Shown: positions 19,048 through 27,748 of the stretch, piece after piece
Position numbering within the stretch: position 1 is the first letter of the stretch
Layout of the letters: every line of letters starts with the position of its first letter
DNA from: an uncultured Spartobacteria bacterium
GTDB taxonomy: Bacteria > Verrucomicrobiota > Verrucomicrobiia > Chthoniobacterales > Chthoniobacteraceae
Assembly (NCBI GenBank): GCA_903929475.1
Contig: CAIYUV010000041.1
Span: forward strand, 1-39,332
Direction: 5' to 3'
DNA length: 39,332 nt
Position numbers and translations under genes: made by a program
Notes under the pieces: generated by a model
Databases searched by the model: none
Seen by the model: only the letters and a program-made list of their open reading frames with translations
Told to the model about the DNA's origin: nothing

Positions 19048-19452
19048 CTACGCCGCCGCCGCCTCGTTGGATTTCGGGGGCGTCACGGGCTGTGTCTGGC
19101 TGAGGACGCGCATGAGCGCCGAGTAAATTTCCGAAGGCCCGAGGCCCTTGCTCACGTAGCCGTTCGCACCCGCCTTGCGCGCCGCCTGCATCGCATCCTC
19201 ATCGTAGCCGAGGCCGGTGAACATCACGATTGGTAGTGCGGGAAATTTTTCACGGATCATGGAAATCAGGCTGATGCCGTCAATTTTCGGCATCCCGATG
19301 TCGAGGATGATGGCGTCACACCCATTCAGATCAAGCCAACTCAAAACCTTGGAGCTATCCGTGAGCGAAGAGCAACCGTGCCCCTTGCTGCGCAGGTAGG
19401 TGGTCAGGAAGCGGTTTAGGAGGCGGTTATCGTCAACAACGAGGAAGTTCAT
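19048..19452 (-). CDS. Single-domain response regulator (receiver only)
   Basis: 134 residues, one CheY-like receiver domain with no output domain. The acidic pair is Asp7/Asp8 in VVDDN, the phospho-acceptor is Asp51 in ILDIGMPKIDG, and the switch Thr79 and Lys102 are present (MFTGLG and VSKGLG). A short Pro/Ala tail follows. Such proteins act by binding partners or passing phosphate in a relay. No histidine kinase is adjacent, so the partner is unknown. The ATG at 19452 is chosen because the receiver's first strand (FLVVDD) starts there; an upstream extension of 16 residues is possible but not protein-like. Confidence 0.9.
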   Translation of the reverse strand: MNFLVVDDNRLLNRFLTTYLRSKGHGCSSLTDSSKVLSWLDLNGCDAIILDIGMPKIDGISLISMIREKFPALPIVMFTGLGYDEDAMQAARKAGANGYVSKGLGPSEIYSALMRVLSQTQPVTPPKSNEAAAA

Positions 19453-19542
19453 GCGTATATGGGCCGTATTCGGGCTGTGAATTAGCACTGCCCGTGCCAC
19501 TACACCGAATCATCCCTGTCCCCCCCCTCTCCGATCCCCAAA

Positions 19543-20118
19543 TCAAGCACCCACAAGGAACACGCCGAACAGGCAAATCAACGCTCCCGCTGTTCGCAAC
19601 CAAGGAGTATGCCCTGCTCTTTCCAGTAACATGCCCAACACTAGCCCCGCTCCCTGCAATATCGCAGTGCATAGGAGAAGCCCTGAACAATAACTCATTT
19701 TACCTGCTGCGACCGGCATTTCAGCGCCATGTGCAACTCCATGCATGAATGCGAATGCGACAACAACCCCGAAGGCGATTATGAGCGGCAGGCGCGCTCC
19801 CGCCGCGACAAGCACTCCAAAAACAAGCACAGAGCCAATTATACTCTGCTCAACGAGCGGCACGGAAAAGCCCGTAAGACCGCAGGCAACGCCGATGCCC
19901 ATAGCCCCCACAAATGCGAAAGGCAAAGCCCACCGGGCACGTCCGCCGAGTTGAGCCGCCCACATCCCCACTGCCAGCAATACCAGAAGATGATCCACGC
20001 CGAGCAGCGGATGTGCAACCCCTCCTGTAAAACCACAAAAATCATGCCCGGGATGCGCGTGAGCCATCGTAGGAAGGCTGAATACGATGGCGATGGATTT
20101 GGCGAAGCGGTTGGTCAT
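19543..20118 (-). CDS. HupE/UreJ-family membrane protein
   Basis: 191 residues, mostly hydrophobic. A signal peptide ends at about AHA, giving a mature N-terminus with HPGHD. The family hallmark HPLLGVDHLLVLLAVG follows, then about five more membrane helices, with a second His pair (MHGVAHG). HupE and UreJ proteins are proposed nickel or cobalt permeases accompanying hydrogenase or urease genes. Neither enzyme is encoded in this window, so the metal and role are open. The ATG at 20118 is used; a TTG six codons upstream is an alternative. It lies downstream of the barrel protein gene, behind a terminator. Confidence 0.82.
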   Translation of the reverse strand: MTNRFAKSIAIVFSLPTMAHAHPGHDFCGFTGGVAHPLLGVDHLLVLLAVGMWAAQLGGRARWALPFAFVGAMGIGVACGLTGFSVPLVEQSIIGSVLVFGVLVAAGARLPLIIAFGVVVAFAFMHGVAHGAEMPVAAGKMSYCSGLLLCTAILQGAGLVLGMLLERAGHTPWLRTAGALICLFGVFLVGA

Positions 20119-20217
20119 AAGTTCGAAAATATCCAACGCTTTACAGCGTCACTTTATTCGAAGCGATAGATTTCCGTTCATTACCTGAATTTTTTAAATT
20201 CCATCAAGCCAGGAAAA

Positions 20218-20252
20218 CAAAAGACCGGGCAGCCATAGCCGCCCGGTCTTTG
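20218..20252 (-). terminator. Intrinsic terminator after the barrel protein gene
   Basis: A strong hairpin: AAGACCGGGC(A/G)GC arms around TATGG. Minus-strand reading continues into a T-rich stretch (TTTTGTTTTCC). It begins about 24 bases past the stop at 20276. The stem is nearly perfect and T-rich on both sides, so it could also act in the other direction. Confidence 0.85.
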
Positions 20253-20275
20253 TTGGAATTTTTACTCTTTGGAGC

Positions 20276-21181
20276 TTAGAAGCGGACGACGAGACCGCCG
20301 CCAAATCCCCACTGATCCTTGTCACCATTGGTGACTGCATTGGTCACGCCCGATGCGGCCGTGTTGTCACCAAGGCGATAGTAGGTTGCATTGGCTTTGA
20401 GAGCCCACTGTCCGAGGCACTCAGGCAGGAAATGGAGCGGAAGTTCCGCAGCCAGACCAGCCGAGAAGTAACCGAAGGCTTCATTGCCGCCGCCGGTAAC
20501 TGGGCTTCCGTAGAAACCGCTGCTGCCAAGGCCGACCGTGATCGGGATGCTGATAGCGGCAGGGCCAGCCTGGAAGCCGGGAGCGATGCCGAGTTCATAA
20601 TAGACGCCTTTGTCGGCACCAGTGCCTGCTTTGCCGTCAAGTTCAAACATCACCGTTGCATGCGGGTGCAGTGCGAAAGCACCGAGAAGGTCGCCGTCAT
20701 CATATGCGAGGTTGATGTTCGCATTGTAGTTGTCGGCAAACACGTCACTTGGGCTCAGGATGGCGAGGAAGCTCGGCGTGATGCTGAACTTGCCGAACTG
20801 GAGTGTAACACCAGCAGAGTAATCGAACTCATACCACTGGCTGGTGGTCGGTCCAGAAAACACGCTCCTGTGATTCTGAACGCTGCTCCATGCACTGAGG
20901 TTCACGGTCGCTTTGGTGAGCGCGCCGCTGCCTTCATAGATCTTGAAATACAGATCGAGGTAAGGCTGAGCAATGAGGCTCTGGTTTTCCTGCGGCACGC
21001 CGCGGGAGATGTAGTTTGACGTGAAGTCCACGCCGAGGTCACCGGTAATGCAGGATTCCTTGACGACTTCTTTAGGCGCCTTGTTGTCCTTGGCTTTAAC
21101 GGGAGTTCCGGCGTAGGCGCTGCTGCCGATGAAGGCCGCTGCGGCGAAAGCCGATAACGTAGCGATTGTGCGTTTGGTCAT
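20276..21181 (-). CDS. Outer-membrane beta-barrel protein
   Basis: 301 residues with a clear signal peptide (cut after SSAYA, near residue 24). The mature protein is made of alternating polar and aromatic strands, such as GDLGVDFTSNYISRGVP, LIAQPYLDLYFKIY, WYEFDYSAGVTLQFGKFSITP and WALKANATYYRLGD. It ends in Phe (GGGLVVRF), as required for barrel assembly by BamA. It resembles putative TorF-like or conserved barrel proteins with a TSNYxxRG N-terminal motif. The substrate is unknown. It is probably well expressed and monocistronic, with its own terminator. Upstream DnaA-box-like repeats are listed separately. Confidence 0.82.
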   Translation of the reverse strand: MTKRTIATLSAFAAAAFIGSSAYAGTPVKAKDNKAPKEVVKESCITGDLGVDFTSNYISRGVPQENQSLIAQPYLDLYFKIYEGSGALTKATVNLSAWSSVQNHRSVFSGPTTSQWYEFDYSAGVTLQFGKFSITPSFLAILSPSDVFADNYNANINLAYDDGDLLGAFALHPHATVMFELDGKAGTGADKGVYYELGIAPGFQAGPAAISIPITVGLGSSGFYGSPVTGGGNEAFGYFSAGLAAELPLHFLPECLGQWALKANATYYRLGDNTAASGVTNAVTNGDKDQWGFGGGLVVRF

Positions 21182-21251
21182 GTTGGTCTTTTGTTTTAGT
21201 TTGGTGGTGTCTTGGTGTTTTAGTTTTGTGCCTGTTACGGCGACGGATTGC

Positions 21252-21281
21252 GTGATAGCAAAAATATGAGCAGGCGTGCAA
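21252..21281 (-). promoter_or_regulatory. Candidate promoter of the barrel protein gene
   Basis: On the minus strand TTGCAC (21276-21281) and TATCAC (21252-21257) are 18 bases apart, ahead of the ATG at 21181. Both boxes are imperfect. The DnaA-box-like repeats lie about 20 bases upstream of the -35 box. Confidence 0.35.
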
Positions 21282-21300
21282 CTGTTTTTTTAACAGGTGA

Positions 21301-21362
21301 TGTGAATAACTGTGAATAACTTCGCTCGATCATTTGTTTTCAGGCCCCGGGGCGGTGAATAA
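21301..21362. promoter_or_regulatory. DnaA-box-like cluster in an AT-rich spacer
   Basis: TGTGAATAA occurs at 21301-21309 and again at 21311-21319, spaced by one base. Its complement TTATTCACA fits the DnaA-box consensus TTATNCACA exactly. A third copy, GGTGAATAA (21354-21362), has one mismatch. All three point the same way. The 299-bp spacer (21182-21480) is visibly rich in A+T and separates two minus-strand genes. I see no gene in this spacer. Confidence 0.5.
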
Positions 21363-21480
21363 CCTTCTGCATTTTCTAGTAAGATAATTACGTCTCCGTA
21401 GCTTTCTACACTTCCACCCGGCCGTAAAATACTCATGTCGCAAAAAACCCACCCATGTTCATTTTTTCAAAAAAGCGGAA

Positions 21481-23220
21481 TTAAAACTGAAAATAGATGA
21501 ATGCTTTGTAGACCACCGGCTTGGCGAATATCGCCAAGGCAGCTCCGGCACCCAGCACGGCAGCGAAACAGAAATCGGGTATTCGACGCCACCAGTGCCC
21601 AAGGAACGAACGCGAATTTACCCAGTGCACAATGGCGAGGACGGCCAGAAGAATCAGAAGACCATTCGGACAAACATCCTTTTTTCGCCCGCCCCCATCC
21701 GAAAAAGCCAGCGACTTCCAGACTGTGAGTGTATTGGAAAAACTTCCTGCGAGGCGTTGAGCGACAATTTTTCCCGGTTGCCCGGCGAGTTGCCAGTCAC
21801 CAGTGAGCGGATCGCGTTTCACATCATCCCTGCGGACAAGAAGCTTCTCACCTCGCCGGTCGTAAAAACCATCGCCAAGCAGGCGGATCGGTTTCTGCGC
21901 GGCGGAATTTTTGGCGATGTCTCCGAGCGTTTCCGTTTCTTTTTCAGACACCACCACTCCCGCGTATGTATCCCCGGCACGAAACGGCACCCATGCGAAC
22001 AGCACCCAAAGGAATGTCAGCGGCACTGCGACCCATTTTACCACCGAAACCATCCGCGCGCTGGCCAGCCTCGTCCATTCGCGATGAAAAATCAGTGCGG
22101 TTCCGTGCAACCCGCCCCATAGCATGAATACCCACGACGCCCCGTGCCACAGGCCGCCCAGCAGCATCGTCAGCATCAAATTTCGATAGGTGAAAAGTTT
22201 CGACCCGCGATTTCCACCCAGCGAAATGTAGAGATAGTCGCGCAGCCACGAACTGAGGCTCATGTGCCAGCGCCGCCAAAAATCCGTGATGCTCGCCGCA
22301 AAGTAGGGAAAATTGAAGTTCACACACAGCTCGTAGCCCAGCAGCCCAGCCACCCCCAATGCCATGTCCGTGTAGCCGCTGAAATCACAATAAATCTGCC
22401 CCGCATAGCAAAGCATCGCCACCCAGGCACTGAGCGTATTGTAGTCCTGCGGCGCGCAAAAATACGCATCAACAATCGCAGCCAGATTGTCACTCACGCA
22501 CGCCTTCTTCACAAACCCGATGAAAAACAGCACCAGACACCCGCGCGCATCCACACGCAACCAATCCGTCCTTTTCAACGTCTGCGGCAGGAAAGTCATC
22601 GCCCGCACAATCGGCCCCGCAACCACCTGCGGGAAAAACGCGATGAAAAACGCCAGGTTCAAAAAACTCCGCTCCGCCCGCAGATGCCTGCGATACACCT
22701 CGATGGAATACGAAAGACTCTGAAACGTGTAAAAACTGATCCCGTATGGCAGGAAAATCTTCAGCGGCTCCCAAGTCGGCGAAAGCCCCAGCCACGCAAA
22801 CACCGCACGCACATTCTCATCGAAAAAACCGTAGTATTTGAAAAATCCGAGCACGCCCAGATTCACCACCAGACTCCCCGTCACCCACAACTTCCGCCCG
22901 CGATCCGTCTTCGCCGCCTCGATCCCCAGCCCCACAAAATAATCCATGAACGTGCTGAACCACAGCAACAGCGGAAACCACCATCCTTCGTGCAACTGCC
23001 CCCACCGCCCAGCCGCGACATTCTGAAAAAACTCCACCGGCTCCCCGATGAAGAAACACGTGTAGAACGCATGACTGCACGCCAGCAGCCAAACCTTCCG
23101 CACCGTGTTCGTGCGCAGCGCCCAGTGCACCAAAAATATCACCGAAAATATCCAGACAAACCGAAGCTCAATAAACAGAATCGGCTGGGCAGGCGGCAGA
23201 CTGGCGAGAGCACTGGGCAT
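21481..23220 (-). CDS. MBOAT-family O-acyltransferase (AlgI-like)
   Basis: 579 residues with about ten membrane helices. It belongs to the membrane-bound O-acyltransferase family that passes acyl groups across the inner membrane to surface polysaccharides, as AlgI does for alginate. The diagnostic features are LPYGISFYTFQSLSYSIEVYR, FIAFFPQVVAGPIVRA, CDFSGYTDMALG, FWRRWHMSLSSWLRDYLYI and the catalytic histidine in LLGGLWHGASWVF. A soluble insert of about 80 residues (SEKETETLG to VWKSLA) precedes the last helices and is unusual. The ATG at 23220 overlaps the TGA of the upstream SGNH gene (TGATG), so the two are coupled. A GTG one codon earlier is also possible. Confidence 0.9.
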   Translation of the reverse strand: MPSALASLPPAQPILFIELRFVWIFSVIFLVHWALRTNTVRKVWLLACSHAFYTCFFIGEPVEFFQNVAAGRWGQLHEGWWFPLLLWFSTFMDYFVGLGIEAAKTDRGRKLWVTGSLVVNLGVLGFFKYYGFFDENVRAVFAWLGLSPTWEPLKIFLPYGISFYTFQSLSYSIEVYRRHLRAERSFLNLAFFIAFFPQVVAGPIVRAMTFLPQTLKRTDWLRVDARGCLVLFFIGFVKKACVSDNLAAIVDAYFCAPQDYNTLSAWVAMLCYAGQIYCDFSGYTDMALGVAGLLGYELCVNFNFPYFAASITDFWRRWHMSLSSWLRDYLYISLGGNRGSKLFTYRNLMLTMLLGGLWHGASWVFMLWGGLHGTALIFHREWTRLASARMVSVVKWVAVPLTFLWVLFAWVPFRAGDTYAGVVVSEKETETLGDIAKNSAAQKPIRLLGDGFYDRRGEKLLVRRDDVKRDPLTGDWQLAGQPGKIVAQRLAGSFSNTLTVWKSLAFSDGGGRKKDVCPNGLLILLAVLAIVHWVNSRSFLGHWWRRIPDFCFAAVLGAGAALAIFAKPVVYKAFIYFQF

Positions 23221-24275
23221 CACTTTTTCGCCGCCTCCGCATTCAGCAGTGACAACAATTCACGCACAACCAGATGCGTGTAGATATGCGAGCCGGCTAC
23301 ATTCGTGTGTGCGCTATCCGCACGGTTTTCATTGCTGAAAAGCTCGGGGTATTTTTCGGGATCGGAAAAGTCCAATAGCGGAGGCATTCCTTCGCCTTGC
23401 TTCGGGGAGAAAAAATTCTCCCCAATGTATGGCGGGAGAACCAGCACCATCCTCCCGCCCGCCTTCTCGATGAGCCGCTGCTTCACTAGCAACTCCGCAA
23501 GGCTCACTGGATCACCTCCATTCGCGCGCACCAGCTTCGCACGCATCGCCGCGATGTCTTTCTCATATACGACAATTTGCTCCTCATTCGCCAGACTCGT
23601 TCCGGAAAATGGTTTGTAGCCATCGTTACGCTTGCCGAGGTCGGATGCGAGCAACCCGTTCCTCGGAGCCATCCCAGTCCATTCAGCCAGCATATCGTGC
23701 CCGCGTCCAAGATTCGAGTTTTGCCACATCCAATACCGGATGTGATCTGGGAAATCCGGCCACTTCTCCAAAACTTTTTTAAACCGCCTCAGCATCCGTT
23801 TGTTTCCATCCCCGATCCACACAGCCCGGAGCAGCGTGCCCATCCGCACATTGTCGTGCCAATACACCATCCGTAATGTATCGCGATCCATGCCGCGCTG
23901 CTGCAGTCGGATGAAGTTGCATTCCACCAGCACCAGACGCACCGGCTTCGTGCGATGCGCAAGAATTTTCTCCAGCAGATAGGTATCCTCCGGTGGTCGC
24001 ATCCCGTCCACGCCGGCATTAAAAGATCGCACCGGATGCCCGGCGGCGGCCATGTCCGTGTCGAACATCTCGGGCAGTATTTGATGATACGTCCGGCTCG
24101 AACCGATGAATAACGTGTCGTAGTCATCCCCGTGTTCCGCCAGCCAGTCCAGTTTCGTCGAAACAATCGGCACCTTTTGCTCTGGCAGCAGCGCCCCGAC
24201 TCCAGCACACACGAGCGTAAACGCCGCAATAAAAGCGGCGAAATTTCCCAGCAATGCGAGCGTCTTGGACAGCAC
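23220..24275 (-). CDS. SGNH-like acyltransferase/esterase partner of MBOAT
   Basis: About 351 residues from the chosen GTG start. A membrane anchor (LSKTLALLGNFAAFIAAFTLV) is followed by a periplasmic SGNH-type domain. Supporting motifs are TLFIGSSRTYHQI with the probable nucleophile serine and, near the C-terminus, ADSAHTNVAG with the Asp-x-x-His pair. Proteins of this kind (AlgJ, AlgX and relatives) complete O-acetylation with the MBOAT partner, whose gene overlaps by one base. The start is uncertain: no ATG lies between the anchor and the SGNH block. The open frame extends upstream antisense to the divergent methyltransferase gene, which is implausible. A TTG slightly upstream is an alternative. 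Confidence 0.75.
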   Translation of the reverse strand: MLSKTLALLGNFAAFIAAFTLVCAGVGALLPEQKVPIVSTKLDWLAEHGDDYDTLFIGSSRTYHQILPEMFDTDMAAAGHPVRSFNAGVDGMRPPEDTYLLEKILAHRTKPVRLVLVECNFIRLQQRGMDRDTLRMVYWHDNVRMGTLLRAVWIGDGNKRMLRRFKKVLEKWPDFPDHIRYWMWQNSNLGRGHDMLAEWTGMAPRNGLLASDLGKRNDGYKPFSGTSLANEEQIVVYEKDIAAMRAKLVRANGGDPVSLAELLVKQRLIEKAGGRMVLVLPPYIGENFFSPKQGEGMPPLLDFSDPEKYPELFSNENRADSAHTNVAGSHIYTHLVVRELLSLLNAEAAKK

Positions 24276-24503
24276 GGGCGCGGACAATAATGGCCAAATC
24301 GAAAATGACGAACGAAGAATCTTCCCGCCAAAACATTTTTCAAAAATCGCTTCGCCTTCTGAAAAACCACTCTGCCTCCGAGCGCCACGCGGAATAGGCT
24401 GAAGCTGTGGAATACCTTCGCTCAGCGGGCGGAAATTCAAAAGGGAGTGGTTCGCGATTGAGAAATATTCTTCGACGAATGAGTATCCCGACTTCGCACT
24501 TTC

Positions 24504-25592
24504 ATGCCACTCACCGCACTCATCGCCGACGAGATCGCCAAAAACGGGCCGGTGCCGTTTGCGCGGTTCATGGGGCTGGCGCTTTATCATCCGGTGCATG
24601 GCTACTACTCGGGCGGGAAGGCGCGCGTGGGGAGAAAAGGGGATTTTTTTACAAATGTGAGCGTGGGTTCGCTCTATGGGCGGCTGCTGGCGGTGCAGTT
24701 TGCGGAGATGTGGGAACGCGCGGGCAGGCCGCCGGATTTCTCCATCGTGGAGCAGGGCGCGCATGGCGGCGACTTCGCGATGGATGTGCTGGGCGCACTT
24801 CGCGGAAGCGAATGTTTCGCGACGGTGACTTATCGCATCGTGGAGCCATCGGCTTCGCTGGCGGCTCAGCAGCGTGCGCGGCTGGCGGAGTTTGGAGGGA
24901 ATGTGGTGTGGTGTGAATCGCTCGATGCGCTCGCTCCTTTCACCGGCGTGCATTTTTCCAATGAACTGCCGGATGCGTTTCCCGTTCACGTGGTGAAATG
25001 GGACGGCAGCGCCTGGTGTGAACGATGCGTCGCCGTGGAGAATGATCGTTTTGTTTTTGTGGATGCGCCGCTTTCCTCACCGGTGCTGACTGCTGCGAGC
25101 GAACAAATCCCGCAGCCTCTCCCGCCGGGCTACACGACGGAAGTGAATCTCGCCGCGCGTGAATGGATCGCCGACGTGACTGCGAAGCTCATGCGCGGCT
25201 GGGTGCTCGCAGTGGATTACGGCCACGAGCGCGCCGACTACTACGCACCGGAGCGCACGGAAGGGACGCTTTCCGCCTACGCAAATCATCGCCGTGAGCC
25301 GGATCCGCTTGCGCGCCCTGGCGGGATCGATCTCACGGCTCACGTGGATTTCACGAGCCTCATCGAGTGCGCGGAGACTGCCGGGATGAAGAGCGCGGGC
25401 TTTACGGATCAGCATCACTTCATGGTGGGTCTGGGCGCGGGACATTTCGCGGATGGCGCGAATTCCGGCGATGTGCGCGCGTTTCAAACGCTCATGCATC
25501 CGCAGATGATGGGGATGGCGTTCAAGGTTGTGTGCTTTGCGAAGGGCGTGGAGCTTTCCCCTCCCCTTTCCGGCTTCCGCTTCGCCCGCTAA
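24504..25592 (+). CDS. MidA/NDUFAF7-type SAM-dependent methyltransferase
   Basis: 362 residues. The family pattern is clear. PVPFARFMGLALYHPVHGYYS near the N-terminus is typical, as is GDFFTNVSVGSLYGRLLA. The SAM-binding motif follows as VEQGAHGGDFAMDVLGALR, then FSNELPDAFPVH. The mitochondrial relative NDUFAF7 methylates an arginine of complex I. The bacterial substrate is unknown. The SAM loop reads EQGAHGG where most members have E-x-G-P-G-x-G, so the second glycine is replaced by His. Its TAA overlaps the bioF TAG in convergent orientation (25589-25592). Confidence 0.88.
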   Translation: MPLTALIADEIAKNGPVPFARFMGLALYHPVHGYYSGGKARVGRKGDFFTNVSVGSLYGRLLAVQFAEMWERAGRPPDFSIVEQGAHGGDFAMDVLGALRGSECFATVTYRIVEPSASLAAQQRARLAEFGGNVVWCESLDALAPFTGVHFSNELPDAFPVHVVKWDGSAWCERCVAVENDRFVFVDAPLSSPVLTAASEQIPQPLPPGYTTEVNLAAREWIADVTAKLMRGWVLAVDYGHERADYYAPERTEGTLSAYANHRREPDPLARPGGIDLTAHVDFTSLIECAETAGMKSAGFTDQHHFMVGLGAGHFADGANSGDVRAFQTLMHPQMMGMAFKVVCFAKGVELSPPLSGFRFAR

Positions 25593-26749
25593 ATCGCGCG
25601 CAGCGCGGCGGCGAGGGCGCTAATTTGCTGCGCAGTGTGGCGGGCGGAAATCGTGACGCGCAGGCGCGCGGCATCGCGCGGGACGGTGGGGTAGCGGATG
25701 GCGGGGACATAAATGCCGCGCTCAGCAAGACGCTCGGCGGCGGCGAGGGCGTGATCGCTTTCACCGAGGATGATGGGGATGATTGCGCTTTGGATTTTGC
25801 GCGCGTCGGCGAAGTGCTGCGGCATTTCATCGGCGAAGTGCGCGAGATTTTTCCAGAGCTGTTCGCGGCGGCGTTCGCCCTCGTCGGTGAGCAACCACTC
25901 GATGGCGGCGGTGGCGGCGGCGGCGAGGGCGGGCGGCGGAGAGGTGCTGTAGATGAAGCTGCGTGCGCGATTCACGAGCAATTCCACGAGCTTGCGTGAA
26001 CCTGCGATGTATCCGCCTGCGACGCCGAGCGCCTTGCTGAGCGTGCCCATCTGGATGTCCACTTCACCTTCGAGTCGGAGCGCGTCGGCGAGGCCGCGTC
26101 CATTACGACCGAGGACGCCGACGGCGTGCGCTTCATCCACGAGCAGCAATGCGCCGAGACGGTTTTTGATTTCGACGATCTCGGCGAGCGGTGAGCGGTC
26201 ACCGTCCATGCTGAAGACGGCTTCGGTGACGACGACGATGCGCCCGTCGGGATGATTCGTGCGCGCCCAGTCGAGATGGCTTTCGAGTTTGCCGAGATGA
26301 TTGTGCGGAAAGACACGAATAGTCGCACCGCTGAGTCGTGCGCCGTCAATGAGCGAAGCGTGGCAGAGCTTGTCCAAAACGATCACATCACCCTCGCGGC
26401 AGAGCGCGCCGAGCGCACCGACCGCCGCTGCGTAGCCGCTGGAGAAACTCAACGCGGCCTCGTTGCCTTTGAATTTTGCGAGTGTCTCCTCCAGCTTCGT
26501 GTGCGGTGCGAGCGTGCCGCAGATGAGACGCGATGCGCCGCTGCCGACGCCGTAGCGATCAATCGCCTCCTTCGCAGCATCACGCAATGCAGGCTCGGTG
26601 GCGAGACCGAGGTAGTCGTTCGATGCAAAGTTGAGCAGCGACTTCCCCGCGTGCTCGATCTCGGGCTGCTGTGGCGAATCAAACGTGCGCAGTTTGCGCA
26701 GAAGCGAGCGCGAGCGGATTTCGCTGAGGTCGTCGTCGAAAGTTGCCAT
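25589..26749 (-). CDS. bioF: 8-amino-7-oxononanoate synthase-like PLP enzyme
   Basis: 386 residues, typical of the alpha-oxoamine synthase family. BioF condenses pimeloyl-ACP or -CoA with alanine in biotin synthesis. FASNDYLGLA (41-50), GVGSGASRLICGT (67-79), DKLCHAS with His130, LLLVDEAHAVGVLG (Asp205, His208) and the PLP lysine Lys239 in GTLSKALG are all present. Glycine C-acetyltransferase (Kbl) is a close paralogue; the SGASRLICGT block fits BioF better, but no other bio gene is in the window. The ATG at 26749 gives the family N-terminus. It lies 23 bases after the D,D-carboxypeptidase gene on the same strand. Confidence 0.88.
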   Translation of the reverse strand: MATFDDDLSEIRSRSLLRKLRTFDSPQQPEIEHAGKSLLNFASNDYLGLATEPALRDAAKEAIDRYGVGSGASRLICGTLAPHTKLEETLAKFKGNEAALSFSSGYAAAVGALGALCREGDVIVLDKLCHASLIDGARLSGATIRVFPHNHLGKLESHLDWARTNHPDGRIVVVTEAVFSMDGDRSPLAEIVEIKNRLGALLLVDEAHAVGVLGRNGRGLADALRLEGEVDIQMGTLSKALGVAGGYIAGSRKLVELLVNRARSFIYSTSPPPALAAAATAAIEWLLTDEGERRREQLWKNLAHFADEMPQHFADARKIQSAIIPIILGESDHALAAAERLAERGIYVPAIRYPTVPRDAARLRVTISARHTAQQISALAAALRAI

Positions 26750-26772
26750 GACCGTGCGAGGCAGGCCGTGGA

Positions 26773-27699
26773 TTAATTCCCGGCGGGCTGCGTCTTCATT
26801 TGGTAGAGCCCCCAATTGAGCATCCGAAAGCTGTCGTTCCAAATATCCTCGCGGTGGCGCTCGCCGAGCACGACGCAGATGACGTGTCTGCCACCTTCGT
26901 TCGCGCTGGAGACGAGGCAGTGGCCAGCCGCCTCCGTGTAGCCGGTCTTCATTCCGTTGCAGCAGCCGAGGCTTTTCAAAAGTTTGTTGGTGTTTTCATA
27001 GACGTAACTTTTTCCAGCGGGCGTCGTCCATGTGAGTGCGCGTGTGGAGATGATTCCACGGATGACGTGATTGCGATAGGCGTGCAGTGCGAGGCGGGCC
27101 ATGTCGCGCGCTGTGCTGTATTGGCCGGGTTCGGTGAGGCCGTTGGGATTTACAAAATGCGAACGCTTCATGCCTATCTCGCGGGCCTTCGCGTTCATCT
27201 TTTCGGCGAAGGCGTCGTAGCTTCCGGCGCTGTCGCGGGCGAGGCAGCGCGCGATATCGTTCTCACTCTTCACCAACATCAGCCGGAGTAGATCGTATCG
27301 CTTGTAAATTTCCCCGGTGTGTAGGCCGAGCTTGGTCTGCTCACACGCGGAGTCAGCGGATTCGGCGCGAACGTTTCCATTGAGATTGCCCTCCTCGGCG
27401 ATGATGAGGCCGGTGAGAAGTTTCTGCGTGCTGGCGACACCTCGCGGCTCGTCGGCATTTTTTTCATAAAGGACGCGGCCTGTAACGGCATCGCAAAGCA
27501 GCGCCGATTGCGCGGAGGTGCCGGGAAAAACGCTCGGGTCGTTCGCATCCGGCACGGTGAACTGGCGTGCAGGTGCGGGCGTCGCGGGTTTTGACGTGGT
27601 CGTGCTGCGCCGGGATTTCGCGGCGGATTTTTTTCCCGCAGAGTGCGCGGGCGAAATGCAGACGATGAGTGCGAAAAGGATCGCGGCGAGACGGCTCAT
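26773..27699 (-). CDS. D-alanyl-D-alanine carboxypeptidase (PBP5/6-type, DacA family)
   Basis: 308 residues with a signal peptide (cut after PAHS, about residue 20) and a Lys/Ser/Thr-rich linker. The three penicillin-binding motifs are in place: Ser90-Thr-Gln-Lys93 (SxxK, acyl-enzyme serine), Ser145-Glu-Asn147 (SxN) and Lys251-Thr-Gly253 (KTG). The enzyme trims the terminal D-Ala of peptidoglycan stem peptides in the periplasm. The C-terminal beta-sandwich and amphipathic anchor of classical PBP5 are missing, so this is a short soluble form. The start is placed at MSRLAAIL, where the signal peptide begins; a long upstream in-frame extension overlaps the TPR gene and is rejected. Confidence 0.92.
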   Translation of the reverse strand: MSRLAAILFALIVCISPAHSAGKKSAAKSRRSTTTSKPATPAPARQFTVPDANDPSVFPGTSAQSALLCDAVTGRVLYEKNADEPRGVASTQKLLTGLIIAEEGNLNGNVRAESADSACEQTKLGLHTGEIYKRYDLLRLMLVKSENDIARCLARDSAGSYDAFAEKMNAKAREIGMKRSHFVNPNGLTEPGQYSTARDMARLALHAYRNHVIRGIISTRALTWTTPAGKSYVYENTNKLLKSLGCCNGMKTGYTEAAGHCLVSSANEGGRHVICVVLGERHREDIWNDSFRMLNWGLYQMKTQPAGN

Positions 27700-27748
27700 G
27701 ATTCGCGCGGTAGCTACGGTGAATGTCGCCGCGAAGCAAGCGCGCGGG

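Noticed and set aside
24276-24989. Long N-terminal extension of the SGNH-like partner protein
   Set aside because: It runs antisense through the MidA-like gene and is Arg/His-rich without protein-like character.
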